Assembly: GCA_964480565.1 (NCBI GenBank)
Contig: CAYZSU010000054.1
Coordinates: 1-14,453, forward strand
Direction of reading: 5' to 3'
Length of the DNA: 14,453 nucleotides
Source of the DNA: CAYZSU01 sp964480565
Lineage (GTDB): Bacteria > UBA10199 > 2-02-FULL-44-16 > JAAZCA01
Both the position numbers and the translations under genes were made by a program. Within the stretch, counting starts at the first letter, position 1; each line of letters opens with the position of its first letter. The notes under the pieces are model-generated. The model saw only the letters and a list, made by a program, of their open reading frames with translations. It made no database searches and had not been told where the DNA came from. Shown here in pieces: positions 7,217 through 13,785 of the stretch.

Positions 7217-8956
7217 ATGAAATTATTGAAAAGTTCCATTATGGGACTGTTGAGAAATAGACAGTTTGTGGGGTTGTTCAAAAATACCCAGATTCTAGGC
7301 TTCCGAAAACCCATGGGCCGAGCGTACATGCAAGTACATGAGGATTGTGGGTGCAGCGGGAAACGCCGAAGATGGGTGTTTTTCAACAACCCCATTATAT
7401 ATATAGTTATATCATTTCTCTTTATATCAATATCTCACGCGCGGCCATCATGGCATCGCTCTTCAGGACTTAAGAAAAAAGCAGTTCCTATTGTTGCGGT
7501 TACGAATGAAAAATCCCAAACAAATGATACACTGAAAACTCCATCAGTCGTAGTTCCTCAAATAAGTCCATATGATCATATTTTGCCATTAAGTGATGAA
7601 TCCATTGATATTACATCATTGACATTGGATGACTGTATTGACCTTGCATTAAGGCGAAATAAACAAATTATTGCGAGTGATTATAATATTAATGCGGCAC
7701 AGGCGAAATTAACCGAAGCCAATGCGCTTTTTTGGCCAGTGATGGAATATCGGTATCGTATGGCACCTGCACCAAAGGATGTGAGCAATGCATTTAATAC
7801 ATTTTTTGATGGTCAGGTGACATTGTTTAATAGCATGCATATTGGTATTGGTGTGCCGCTTATGACCTTTGGTCAACTGCGTACAGCCAAGCAAATGGCC
7901 AAACGAGGTGTAAATGCAGCTGTGATTACATCGCAGGCACAGCGAAGAGAAATTATTTATAAGGTGAAACAGGTATATTATGGATTACAGTTAGCGAATG
8001 AAACATTGGGATTGATTGCAGAAGCTAGGGGAAAGTTAAATTCGCGTATTCGTTCGGAAGAGAATAAAGAACATAAAACCATGGCACCATTTGATATTCT
8101 TCAAATGAAAGTTTTTTTAAATGAGTTGAATCATCGATATTTCGAAACAGAACAGCATGGCAAAATGGCATTTGAAGGGCTAAAGGCATTGCTTGATTTG
8201 CCACCAGATAGTGACCCTAAGTTGGATACATTAAATTTATCGCAGGTCAAAGGAGTCCTTTCCTCTAAAGATGATTTTGTGGCGCGAGCACTTCAAAATC
8301 AAAAGGAATCTCAGCTCATTGATGTTGGCGTCAATGTAAAGGAGTTAATGGTAAAACTTGAAAAATATAAATTAATGCCCCATGCAGGTATTGGTATATT
8401 TGCGGATATTGGTCGCTCTACAGGTGAGATTGCAGGGCTAAGCAGCAATGATGACTTTAATGATCCATTTAATTATACGCGAGCAGGGGTTGGCTTTGAG
8501 CTTAAGGGGACGCTTGATTTTCATGGTGGCTATGCACGAATAAAAAAGGCAAAGGTTGACTATTTAAAGAGTTTATATGAGGGAGTGATTGCAAAACGTG
8601 GTCTTAGCATGCAGATGAAAGATGCCTTTAATTATGCAATGCGCATGAATGAAGAAGTTCATTTAGCCAAAAAATCAGTCACTTATGCACGCCAGATGAT
8701 TTTCCTTTCAAAAGTGAATTCAGACATGGGTATTGGTGAGGCATCAAAATATGCAGACGGTCTTAAGTTGTATCTTGTGTCGCAGGGGAAATACTATAAA
8801 GCTATTTATGATTATAATGTAGCGATTGCGGATTTAGAAAAGCGTGCGGCATCAGGTGTATTGTTGGACAAGCCAAAGAGTGACAATGATTTGTTTAGTG
8901 ATGAGATGTCTGTGGATGATGAGTTTGATAATGAATTTATTATGTTAGAAGAATGA
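7217..8956 (+). CDS. TolC-type outer-membrane efflux protein with a palindromic element inside its signal-peptide region
   Basis: An outer-membrane channel/efflux (OEP) family protein of 579 residues. The mature part begins near R76 after the hydrophobic core IIYIVISFLFISISHA (60-75). The first OEP repeat starts near 133 (LTLDDCIDLALRRNKQIIAS, then AQAKLTEANALFWPV), with long helical stretches and a beta segment (FNSMHIGIGVPLMTFGQLRTAKQ); the second repeat covers about 350-560 (GVGFELKGTLDFHGGYARIKKAKVDYLKS). The C-terminus is acidic. Odd point: residues 18-59 are encoded by a 126-bp inverted-repeat element, giving a 58-residue n-region with cysteines and an RRR cluster. The start is therefore uncertain: the ATG at 7217 lacks a clear Shine-Dalgarno, and in-frame ATGs at 7241, 7313 and 7328 are alternatives, the last two inside the element. 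It is followed 21 bp later by mlaC, suggesting one envelope operon. Confidence 0.85.
   Translation: MKLLKSSIMGLLRNRQFVGLFKNTQILGFRKPMGRAYMQVHEDCGCSGKRRRWVFFNNPIIYIVISFLFISISHARPSWHRSSGLKKKAVPIVAVTNEKSQTNDTLKTPSVVVPQISPYDHILPLSDESIDITSLTLDDCIDLALRRNKQIIASDYNINAAQAKLTEANALFWPVMEYRYRMAPAPKDVSNAFNTFFDGQVTLFNSMHIGIGVPLMTFGQLRTAKQMAKRGVNAAVITSQAQRREIIYKVKQVYYGLQLANETLGLIAEARGKLNSRIRSEENKEHKTMAPFDILQMKVFLNELNHRYFETEQHGKMAFEGLKALLDLPPDSDPKLDTLNLSQVKGVLSSKDDFVARALQNQKESQLIDVGVNVKELMVKLEKYKLMPHAGIGIFADIGRSTGEIAGLSSNDDFNDPFNYTRAGVGFELKGTLDFHGGYARIKKAKVDYLKSLYEGVIAKRGLSMQMKDAFNYAMRMNEEVHLAKKSVTYARQMIFLSKVNSDMGIGEASKYADGLKLYLVSQGKYYKAIYDYNVAIADLEKRAASGVLLDKPKSDNDLFSDEMSVDDEFDNEFIMLEE
7269..7394. mobile_element. 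Element A, MITE-like/RPE-like palindromic element inserted in frame in a coding region
   Basis: The terminal inverted repeats are 22 bp: the left arm 7269-7290 begins TGGGGTTGTT, and the right arm 7373-7394 ends AACAACCCCA. They match at 20 of 22 positions. The length of 126 bp equals 42 codons, so the host frame is kept. The interior is more GC-rich than the neighbouring DNA and contains CCCATGGG and GTACATGCAAGTAC palindromes. The reverse strand is also open across the whole element and starts MGLLKNTHLRRF. No transposase is present, so any movement would need help in trans. No clear target-site duplication was found. Confidence 0.75.
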
Positions 8957-8977
8957 TAGGATATAAGGAATAATTAT

Positions 8978-9745
8978 ATGAGATATATTATGGGATTGTT
9001 GAAAAATAAATACATTGTGGGCAGTACCATGATGATATTATGTACTGTTATGCTGCTTTTACCCATGTACAGCTATGCGATTAAAGTACTGCCTAAAACG
9101 AATGTAAAAAAAAATCAGATAAAAAAACGATACTACCCCAAGGGAAGTCCCACACGTGCGATTCAAAACTTGGATGATATGCTGGGTGATTTTATTGTAA
9201 AATCAGATGGTCGGGCATTAACTGCAAAAGAAAACCGATTTAATCGACAGTTAAAGAAAAAAATTATTCATGGTACATTGGATGTGCGTGAACTATCGCG
9301 TTTATCACTTGGAAGGCATTGGCATGACCGCTCTGATGAGGAAAAAGATGCCTTTGTATTATTGCTAACGGATTTATTGGAAGAAAAAGCATTGTTCTCA
9401 AAAGAACAGTCTGCCGCAAAGAGTAAGGATGGCGGCAAGTATAATGTGAAATATGGTGGTCACAAGTTTCATAAAACGGATAAAACACGGGCCTTTGTTA
9501 GAACAAAAGTGATCATTCCATCCGAAGATATTACATTGGGCCTCAATTATAAATTAAAGAAGAAACATCGCGAATGGAAAATATATGATATTATTGTGGA
9601 TGAAGCGAGTTTAGTGGATAATTACAAATATCAATTTGGTTCGATTATTTCTAAAAAAGGATATGATGATTTGTTTGGACGAATGAGTAATGTTCTTTCA
9701 AAAATCAAAACAAAGCGGCATGGTTCCAATGAGCCATCCCAATGA
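8978..9745 (+). CDS. mlaC: MlaC/Ttg2D-family periplasmic phospholipid-binding protein
   Basis: MlaC proteins carry phospholipids through the periplasm between the outer membrane and an inner-membrane MlaFEDB-type ABC transporter. This one has 255 residues: a signal peptide (n-region MRYIMGLLKNKYIVG, core MMILCTVMLLLPMYSYA, cleavage near 34), a lysine-rich linker, then the MlaC/Tol_Tol_Ttg2 domain at about 62-245. Diagnostic blocks are LDVRELSRLSLGRHWHDRSDEEKDAFVLLLTDLLE (101-135, in two parts), LNYKLKKK, EWKIYDIIVDEASLVDNYKYQF (199-220, in two parts) and the terminal GYDDLFGRMS. AAGGA at 8965-8969 fits the ATG at 8978. It is 21 bp after the TolC-like gene and overlaps the next gene by 4 bp. 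The ABC subunits are not in this window. Its signal-peptide start is similar in DNA to that of the preceding gene. Confidence 0.87.
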   Translation: MRYIMGLLKNKYIVGSTMMILCTVMLLLPMYSYAIKVLPKTNVKKNQIKKRYYPKGSPTRAIQNLDDMLGDFIVKSDGRALTAKENRFNRQLKKKIIHGTLDVRELSRLSLGRHWHDRSDEEKDAFVLLLTDLLEEKALFSKEQSAAKSKDGGKYNVKYGGHKFHKTDKTRAFVRTKVIIPSEDITLGLNYKLKKKHREWKIYDIIVDEASLVDNYKYQFGSIISKKGYDDLFGRMSNVLSKIKTKRHGSNEPSQ

Positions 9746-11160
9746 CACAATCAATTGACAGTGCAATTGTTATCCTAGCCGATGGTGCACGGTCAGATGT
9801 ATTTCATCGATTACTATCAGAAAATAAACTTCCCCATATTGCCTCCAATATTTTAGATCGGGGAACCTTTGTACCTGCGGTGACGAGTTTTCCGTCGACT
9901 ACAGGTCCGGCCTATTTGCCCTATTTGACAGGGTGTTTGCCTGGATCGTGTAATATGCCGGGAATTCGATGGTTTGATAAATCGCTTTATGGAAAGGGGC
10001 ATAGCTTTCACAGGTATCGCTCGTATGTGGGGTTGGAAAGCTTTTGGATGGCCAGCGATATCACCTCGCATATTCGTACGATTTTTGAATTATTGCCGGA
10101 CTCTTATAATGTGTTTAATGCCATTACCAGAGGAGCGGGATCTAGGAATATGACTACAATTAGTCGTATTTGGTATTGGTATTATGCGCATTTAACGGAT
10201 CATTGGGGTTATATTGATCACGTGGCCATGGACAAAGTGATACAGACTTTAGACAAAGATCCAAGCTACATATTTGCGGTGTTTCCAGCTATTGATGAAT
10301 ACTCGCATTTATCCCATCCAGAACATGATAGCGTGATCAATGCGTATGTGGCACTCGATAATCATATCGGTAAATTATATAATGCGCTTGATAAAAAAAA
10401 TATACGCGAAAGTACTGCGGTATTTATTGTGAGTGACCATGGTTTAAGCCGCACGCATACTCATTTTTGTATTAATACATTTTTAGAAAAACACGGATTA
10501 CCTGTTTTTTTCTATCCCTTGATTTTTAATAAAAAAGGGAAACGCGCTGCAAGTATGGTGTCTGGCAATGGCATGAGCCATGTGTATTTTCAGCATCCCG
10601 ATGGTTGGGACCAACGAGTATGTAAATCCATGATCGATTATATGGCGCCGAACTTGATTTCAGAGTTGGTAAAAGAACCTGCCATTGATATTATTACTTT
10701 ATATGAAGACGAACAGACATTACTCATTTTAAGTAAGCGGGGAAAAGCAACTTTAGCCTGGGATGAGGATGCCATTGTCTATAATGTATGCGATAATGAT
10801 CCGTTTGGGTATGGGGTGCTGCCAGTGCGAATGAGCAAAGAGGAGTCATTGCAGCAAACAGCAGGTACTAACTATCCGGATGCATTATTTCAATTGCTAC
10901 ATATTACAAATGCATCGCGAAGTGGGGATATGATATTATCCGCGATGCCTGGATATGATTTGCGTTTGAAATACGAACATCCAGAGCATTTTGCATCACA
11001 TGGATCCTTGCATGCACTACATATGAATGTACCATTAATTAGTTCTGTGCAGTTGCCGCAAAAACCCGTGCGTTCCGTGGATTTATTTCCCACTATTTTT
11101 TCATTATTAGGCCATCATGCACCTGATTATATTGATGGTCAGTCTCTGCTAAGGGATTGA
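9742..11160 (+). CDS. Alkaline-phosphatase-superfamily phosphodiesterase (type I phosphodiesterase/nucleotide pyrophosphatase family)
   Basis: A 472-residue two-metal phosphodiesterase or phosphatase. Metal-site and nucleophile motifs appear in family order: D14 in ILADGARSD, T54 as probable nucleophile in SFPSTTGPAYLPYLTG, D185 and H189 in AIDEYSHLSHPEHD, D232-H233 in VSDHGLSRTH, and H420 in ASHGSLHA, followed by SVDLFPTIFSLLG and the C-terminal DYIDGQSLL typical of the superfamily. No signal peptide is visible at the chosen start, so it may be cytoplasmic. The ATG overlaps the mlaC stop (ATGA), indicating translational coupling. A phospholipid or lipid-linked phosphodiester would fit the envelope operon, but the substrate cannot be read from sequence; a nucleotide substrate is equally possible. 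Confidence 0.85.
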   Translation: MTQSIDSAIVILADGARSDVFHRLLSENKLPHIASNILDRGTFVPAVTSFPSTTGPAYLPYLTGCLPGSCNMPGIRWFDKSLYGKGHSFHRYRSYVGLESFWMASDITSHIRTIFELLPDSYNVFNAITRGAGSRNMTTISRIWYWYYAHLTDHWGYIDHVAMDKVIQTLDKDPSYIFAVFPAIDEYSHLSHPEHDSVINAYVALDNHIGKLYNALDKKNIRESTAVFIVSDHGLSRTHTHFCINTFLEKHGLPVFFYPLIFNKKGKRAASMVSGNGMSHVYFQHPDGWDQRVCKSMIDYMAPNLISELVKEPAIDIITLYEDEQTLLILSKRGKATLAWDEDAIVYNVCDNDPFGYGVLPVRMSKEESLQQTAGTNYPDALFQLLHITNASRSGDMILSAMPGYDLRLKYEHPEHFASHGSLHALHMNVPLISSVQLPQKPVRSVDLFPTIFSLLGHHAPDYIDGQSLLRD

Positions 11161-11162
11161 TG

Positions 11163-11281
11163 CTGCCCTTAAAATGCCCATCTTCGCAGGTTGCTAAAAA
11201 ATCCAACTCAGTTACATACTGTTATGGTTGCGTCCTTATTGAATTTGCTGTTTAGCGATGTGACAACTTGGGTGCTTTTAG
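11163..11281. repeat. Element B copy 2, short inverted-repeat element after the phosphodiesterase gene
   Basis: The left arm near 11171-11197 (AAAATGCCCATCTTCGCAGG, then TTGCTAAA) is an imperfect inverted repeat of the right arm near 11251-11280 (TTTAGCGATG, then TGACAACTTGGGTGCTTTTA). Inner sequence also pairs partly (GCTAAAAAATCC against GCTGTTTAGC read on the other strand). The stretch is similar to 7072-7177. It lies directly behind the stop at 11160 and fills half of the 220-bp gap before the TPM gene. An open frame crossing it has no coding character. The rest of the gap (11282-11380) is AT-rich and holds a TATAAT at 11322-11327 without a good -35 box. Confidence 0.62.
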
Positions 11282-11386
11282 CCAAGTTGATCAAGTGCTT
11301 ATGCATTACCGACAGTGAAAATATAATAGTCGCTAATAGGATAGGCAAATGCTTTACTTTTTATTCCTACATGATAACCAATGCGC

Positions 11387-12178
11387 ATGAAAAAGAGAGC
11401 CTATTGTTTATTTATCTATATAATGTTGATTTTGTTTGCAGCTAATGCCGATGCCTTACCGCAAAAGCCGGATGCGTCATTTTTTGTAACAGATGAAGCA
11501 GGGGTGTTAAATCCTGACCATCGATCCAAGTTAATTCAATTGCTAACTCAATTTGAGAGAATGACTCAGATTGAAATTGCTGTTGTGACGGCTTCTGACC
11601 TAAATAATACTCCCATTGATATGGTTGCCACAGAGTTAGTTGAAAAATGGGGCATTGGTAAAAAGGGTAAGGATAATGGCATCTTATTTTTAATTGCGCC
11701 AAATGAAAGAAAAGTACGTATTGAAGTTGGCTATGGTTTGGAAGGTGTGTTGCCAGATGCCAAAACAGGGACACTATTAGCTAGCAATGTATTGCCTTAT
11801 TTTAAAAAGGGGCAATTTTCCTTGGGTATTTTGGCAGGCACAGTGAGTATCATTAATGCAATTACTGGTAAAGAAATGCCAGGCATTGCATTGAATAGTC
11901 ATGCGAGTAAGGGTGCAAAATCAAATACTTTAATAAAAGATCCAGGTAAGCGATCTAAAACAATACAGCAACCCAAGCGATCGCTTTTTTCCATAATTAA
12001 AACAATTATTTTAATTATTGTCGGGCTATATTTGTTTATTCGCCATCCCCGATTGTTCCTATTAATGTTATTAATGGGAGGAGGTCGTGGCTCAGGGCGC
12101 AGCGGTGGCTTTGGTGGTGGTTTTGGTGGTTTTGGTGGCGGATTATCCGGTGGGGGTGGGGCCTCACGCGGATGGTAA
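11387..12178 (+). CDS. TPM-domain membrane protein (YgcG/DUF477-like) with glycine-rich tail
   Basis: An envelope protein of 263 residues from the ATG at 11387 (265 from the ATG at 11381; the MKKRAYCL start looks like a normal signal n-region, but no strong Shine-Dalgarno decides). Numbering from 11381: signal peptide 1-25 (CLFIYIMLILFAANADA), TPM domain about 33-165 (FVTDEAGVLNPDHRSKL, EIAVVTASDL, KWGIGKKGKDNGILFLIAPN, VRIEVGYGLEGVLPD), a basic linker, a membrane segment 205-232, and a Gly/Phe-rich tail (GGFGGGFGGFGGG, ending ASRGW) typical of bacterial TPM proteins. In bacteria, TPM-domain genes are often adjacent to lemA, as here. Plant TLP18.3 is an acid phosphatase of this family; the bacterial role is unclear. 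The tail DNA is a GGT/TTT-rich repeat and may be slippage-prone. Confidence 0.88.
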   Translation: MKKRAYCLFIYIMLILFAANADALPQKPDASFFVTDEAGVLNPDHRSKLIQLLTQFERMTQIEIAVVTASDLNNTPIDMVATELVEKWGIGKKGKDNGILFLIAPNERKVRIEVGYGLEGVLPDAKTGTLLASNVLPYFKKGQFSLGILAGTVSIINAITGKEMPGIALNSHASKGAKSNTLIKDPGKRSKTIQQPKRSLFSIIKTIILIIVGLYLFIRHPRLFLLMLLMGGGRGSGRSGGFGGGFGGFGGGLSGGGGASRGW

Positions 12179-12179
12179 G

Positions 12180-12202
12180 TGGGGTATTTTTGAGCAACTC
12201 CC
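12180..12202. repeat. Solo end of element A after the TPM gene
   Basis: GGGTATTTTTGAGCAACTCC (12182-12201) matches the reverse complement of the left end of element A (GGGTATTTTTGAACAACCCC) at 18 of 20 positions. No second arm or element body follows: the next bases are an A-run and the ribosome binding site of the next gene. It is therefore a lone terminal repeat or a remnant. Confidence 0.55.
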
Positions 12203-12237
12203 TAAAAAAAATGTTTATTTAATGAAAGGATATTTGA

Positions 12238-12945
12238 ATGTTACCTCTTGAATTTGCGAATAAATTGCATGCTATTTTGGGCGATAAATTAATTTCAGTT
12301 GTCTTATATGGATCTGCCGCACGAGCTGATTTTTCAAAAAAATACTCAGATTATAATATTCTTTGTATGTTAACTGAAGTTCATCCTGCGCAATTAATGA
12401 CGATAAATAAATTAATCCGACAATGGACAAAAGCCGGGAATTCATTGCCACTTTTTTTTGATTCAGAGCATATTCGAACGTCTTTGGATGTATTTCCTAT
12501 GGAATTTTTGGACATAACCGCATGCCATAAAGTTCTGTATGGCAGCGATATTTTTTCAGATATTCATGTGGATCAAAAAAATCTTCGTCATCAATGTGAG
12601 ATGGAAATTAAGGGTAAATTAATTTACTTGAGAAGCGAGTTTTCGTTGATTTCAAATCAACCGAAAAAAGTGGGGGAGTTGATGGTTAAAACTCTGTCTA
12701 CCTTTATTACACTGTTTAAAGGTGTGCTTCGACTATTAAATATTGAACCTGGAGAAAGCGCAAAAGTGATTGTTGAACAATTGAACGCGCATATAGAAAT
12801 AAAGCCCAATTGTTTTTTTGAACTCATTGACATTCGAAATAATAATACCATTTTACCCAGAGGAGATGAGGCGATATGTCTATTTGAGAACTATATATCT
12901 CAAATTCAACATATTGCAGTTATTGTCGATAAAATGGATGTGTAA
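12238..12945 (+). CDS. Nucleotidyltransferase-fold protein (MNT/KNTase-like)
   Basis: A soluble 235-residue protein. The N-terminus has the polymerase-beta-type nucleotidyltransferase signature VVLYGSAARADFSKKYSDYN: G25-S26, then D38-Y39-N40 where the common form is DxD, so the second metal aspartate is Asn. Further on are PMEFLDITACHKVLYGSDIF (87-106) with a possible third carboxylate at D92, and a helical C-terminal half that may be HEPN-like or substrate-binding (about 115-230). The target (antibiotic, protein or RNA) is unknown, and the Asn may mean altered or no catalysis. AAAGGA at 12225-12230 supports the ATG at 12238. It lies between the TPM and lemA genes, 9 bp before lemA, so the three are probably co-transcribed. 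Confidence 0.75.
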   Translation: MLPLEFANKLHAILGDKLISVVLYGSAARADFSKKYSDYNILCMLTEVHPAQLMTINKLIRQWTKAGNSLPLFFDSEHIRTSLDVFPMEFLDITACHKVLYGSDIFSDIHVDQKNLRHQCEMEIKGKLIYLRSEFSLISNQPKKVGELMVKTLSTFITLFKGVLRLLNIEPGESAKVIVEQLNAHIEIKPNCFFELIDIRNNNTILPRGDEAICLFENYISQIQHIAVIVDKMDV

Positions 12946-12954
12946 GGAGAATTT

Positions 12955-13527
12955 ATGAAAAAAATATGGATTGTCATGGCAGTCATTGCAGTGATTGTGT
13001 TTATGATGTTTAGTTCACTGACTGGTAAATATAATCAAATAGTGACCTTGGATGAGTCGATGGATACAGCATGGGCACAAGTTGAGAATGTATTGCAGCG
13101 TCGTGCGGATTTAATTCCAAACTTAGTGAGCACTGTAAAGGGGTATGCGACACATGAAAAGGATGTATTTACTCAAGTCGCTAAAGCGCGTTCGCGCGTT
13201 GGCTCAGCGAATTCGAGATCAGATAGCATGACAGCGAATAATCAACTCAGTCAAGCGCTGGGGCGCTTACTATTGGTGGTTGAACGGTATCCAGACTTGA
13301 AAGCCAATCAAAATTTTATACGTTTGCAGGATGAACTGTCTGGCACTGAAAATCGAATTTCAGTCGAGCGTCGTCGCTATAATAGTACAGTGCAGGCCTA
13401 TAATAGTTTTGTAAGACGATTTCCAAATAGTTTTATTGGATCATTGTTTGGATATACTAAGGATAACCGTTATTTTAAGGCTGATGAAGCGGCCAAGTCA
13501 GTACCTAAAGTGGACTTTGGAAAATAG
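12955..13527 (+). CDS. lemA: LemA family membrane-anchored protein
   Basis: A 190-residue LemA protein: one N-terminal membrane anchor (MKKIWIVMAVIAVIVFMMFS, 1-20), then a helical-bundle domain with the family blocks YNQIVTLDESMDTAWAQVEN (26-45), LQRRADLIPNLVSTVKGYA (47-65), HEKDVFTQVAKARS, RYPDLKANQNFIRLQDELSG (111-130), TENRISVERRRYN and YNSFVRRFPNS. It ends shortly after FGYTKDNRYFKADEAAKSVP, the standard LemA tail. AAGGAG at 12944-12949 gives a strong start. Its biochemical role is not known; it commonly sits with TPM-domain proteins and is thought to act at the envelope. It is the last gene of the plus-strand run. Confidence 0.95.
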   Translation: MKKIWIVMAVIAVIVFMMFSSLTGKYNQIVTLDESMDTAWAQVENVLQRRADLIPNLVSTVKGYATHEKDVFTQVAKARSRVGSANSRSDSMTANNQLSQALGRLLLVVERYPDLKANQNFIRLQDELSGTENRISVERRRYNSTVQAYNSFVRRFPNSFIGSLFGYTKDNRYFKADEAAKSVPKVDFGK

Positions 13528-13578
13528 ACCTCTCTTTTGTACCCTCGATCTAAAAACGAGCTATTGTACCAATGCTAT

Positions 13579-13668
13579 GTCATTTCGAGGAACGAAGTGA
13601 CGAAGCAATCCAGCCTATTTTTTCTGGACCCACTTCGCTGTCCTAAAGGCCATCTCGTTGGTGACGAA
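13579..13668. repeat. Element C, dispersed palindromic repeat with GTCATTTCGAGGAACGAAG core
   Basis: The left arm (13579-13613) reads GTCATTTCGAGGAACGAAGT, then GACGAAGCAATCCAG. The right arm starts CTGGACCCACTTCGCTG at 13624 and ends with TGACGAA at 13668. The arms pair at the centre (TCCAG/CTGGA) and partly outside. The left arm belongs to a repeat theme I recall from intergenic DNA of many bacterial groups (GTCATT-GCGAGGA-GCGAAG and variants). The right arm is diverged. With flanking AT-rich DNA it fills the 258-bp gap between lemA and the terminator; nothing coding is seen there. Confidence 0.6.
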
Positions 13669-13737
13669 CTAATCTGAAACACCGCAGACTGACCAATCCT
13701 TCGAAAGAAATCGAATAAACGTATTGTAAGGTATAAT

Positions 13738-13769
13738 AAAAAACAGGATGCATATGCATCCTGTTTTTT
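13738..13769. terminator. Perfect palindromic bidirectional terminator between lemA and ahcY
   Basis: A 32-bp perfect palindrome: AAAAAA CAGGATGCAT joined to ATGCATCCTG TTTTTT, with no unpaired loop beyond the central ATAT. It reads as a GC-containing stem followed by a T-run on both strands, so it can stop transcription from both convergent units. It lies 16 bp past the ahcY stop. Confidence 0.88.
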
Positions 13770-13785
13770 ATATTGGGATTATTAC

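Noticed and set aside
7171..7395. Minus-strand 74-residue open frame starting MGLLKNTHLRRF
   Set aside because: It coincides with element A and the gap before it, and it overlaps the start of the TolC-like gene. It is better explained as the reverse reading of the palindromic element, though such frames may be annotated as small hypothetical proteins elsewhere.
11294..11327. Possible sigma-70 promoter before the TPM gene (TATAAT at 11322)
   Set aside because: The -10 box is perfect, but the hexamer 17 bp upstream (TTATGC) is a poor -35 box, and such AT-rich matches are expected by chance here.
11191..11445. Plus-strand 84-residue open frame before the TPM gene
   Set aside because: It runs through element B copy 2 and overlaps the TPM start, has no ribosome binding site and no protein-like features.
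12076..12175. GGT/TTT-rich repeat read as a microsatellite or CRISPR-like array
   Set aside because: It is the coding DNA of the glycine-rich tail normal for TPM proteins; there are no regular repeats and spacers.
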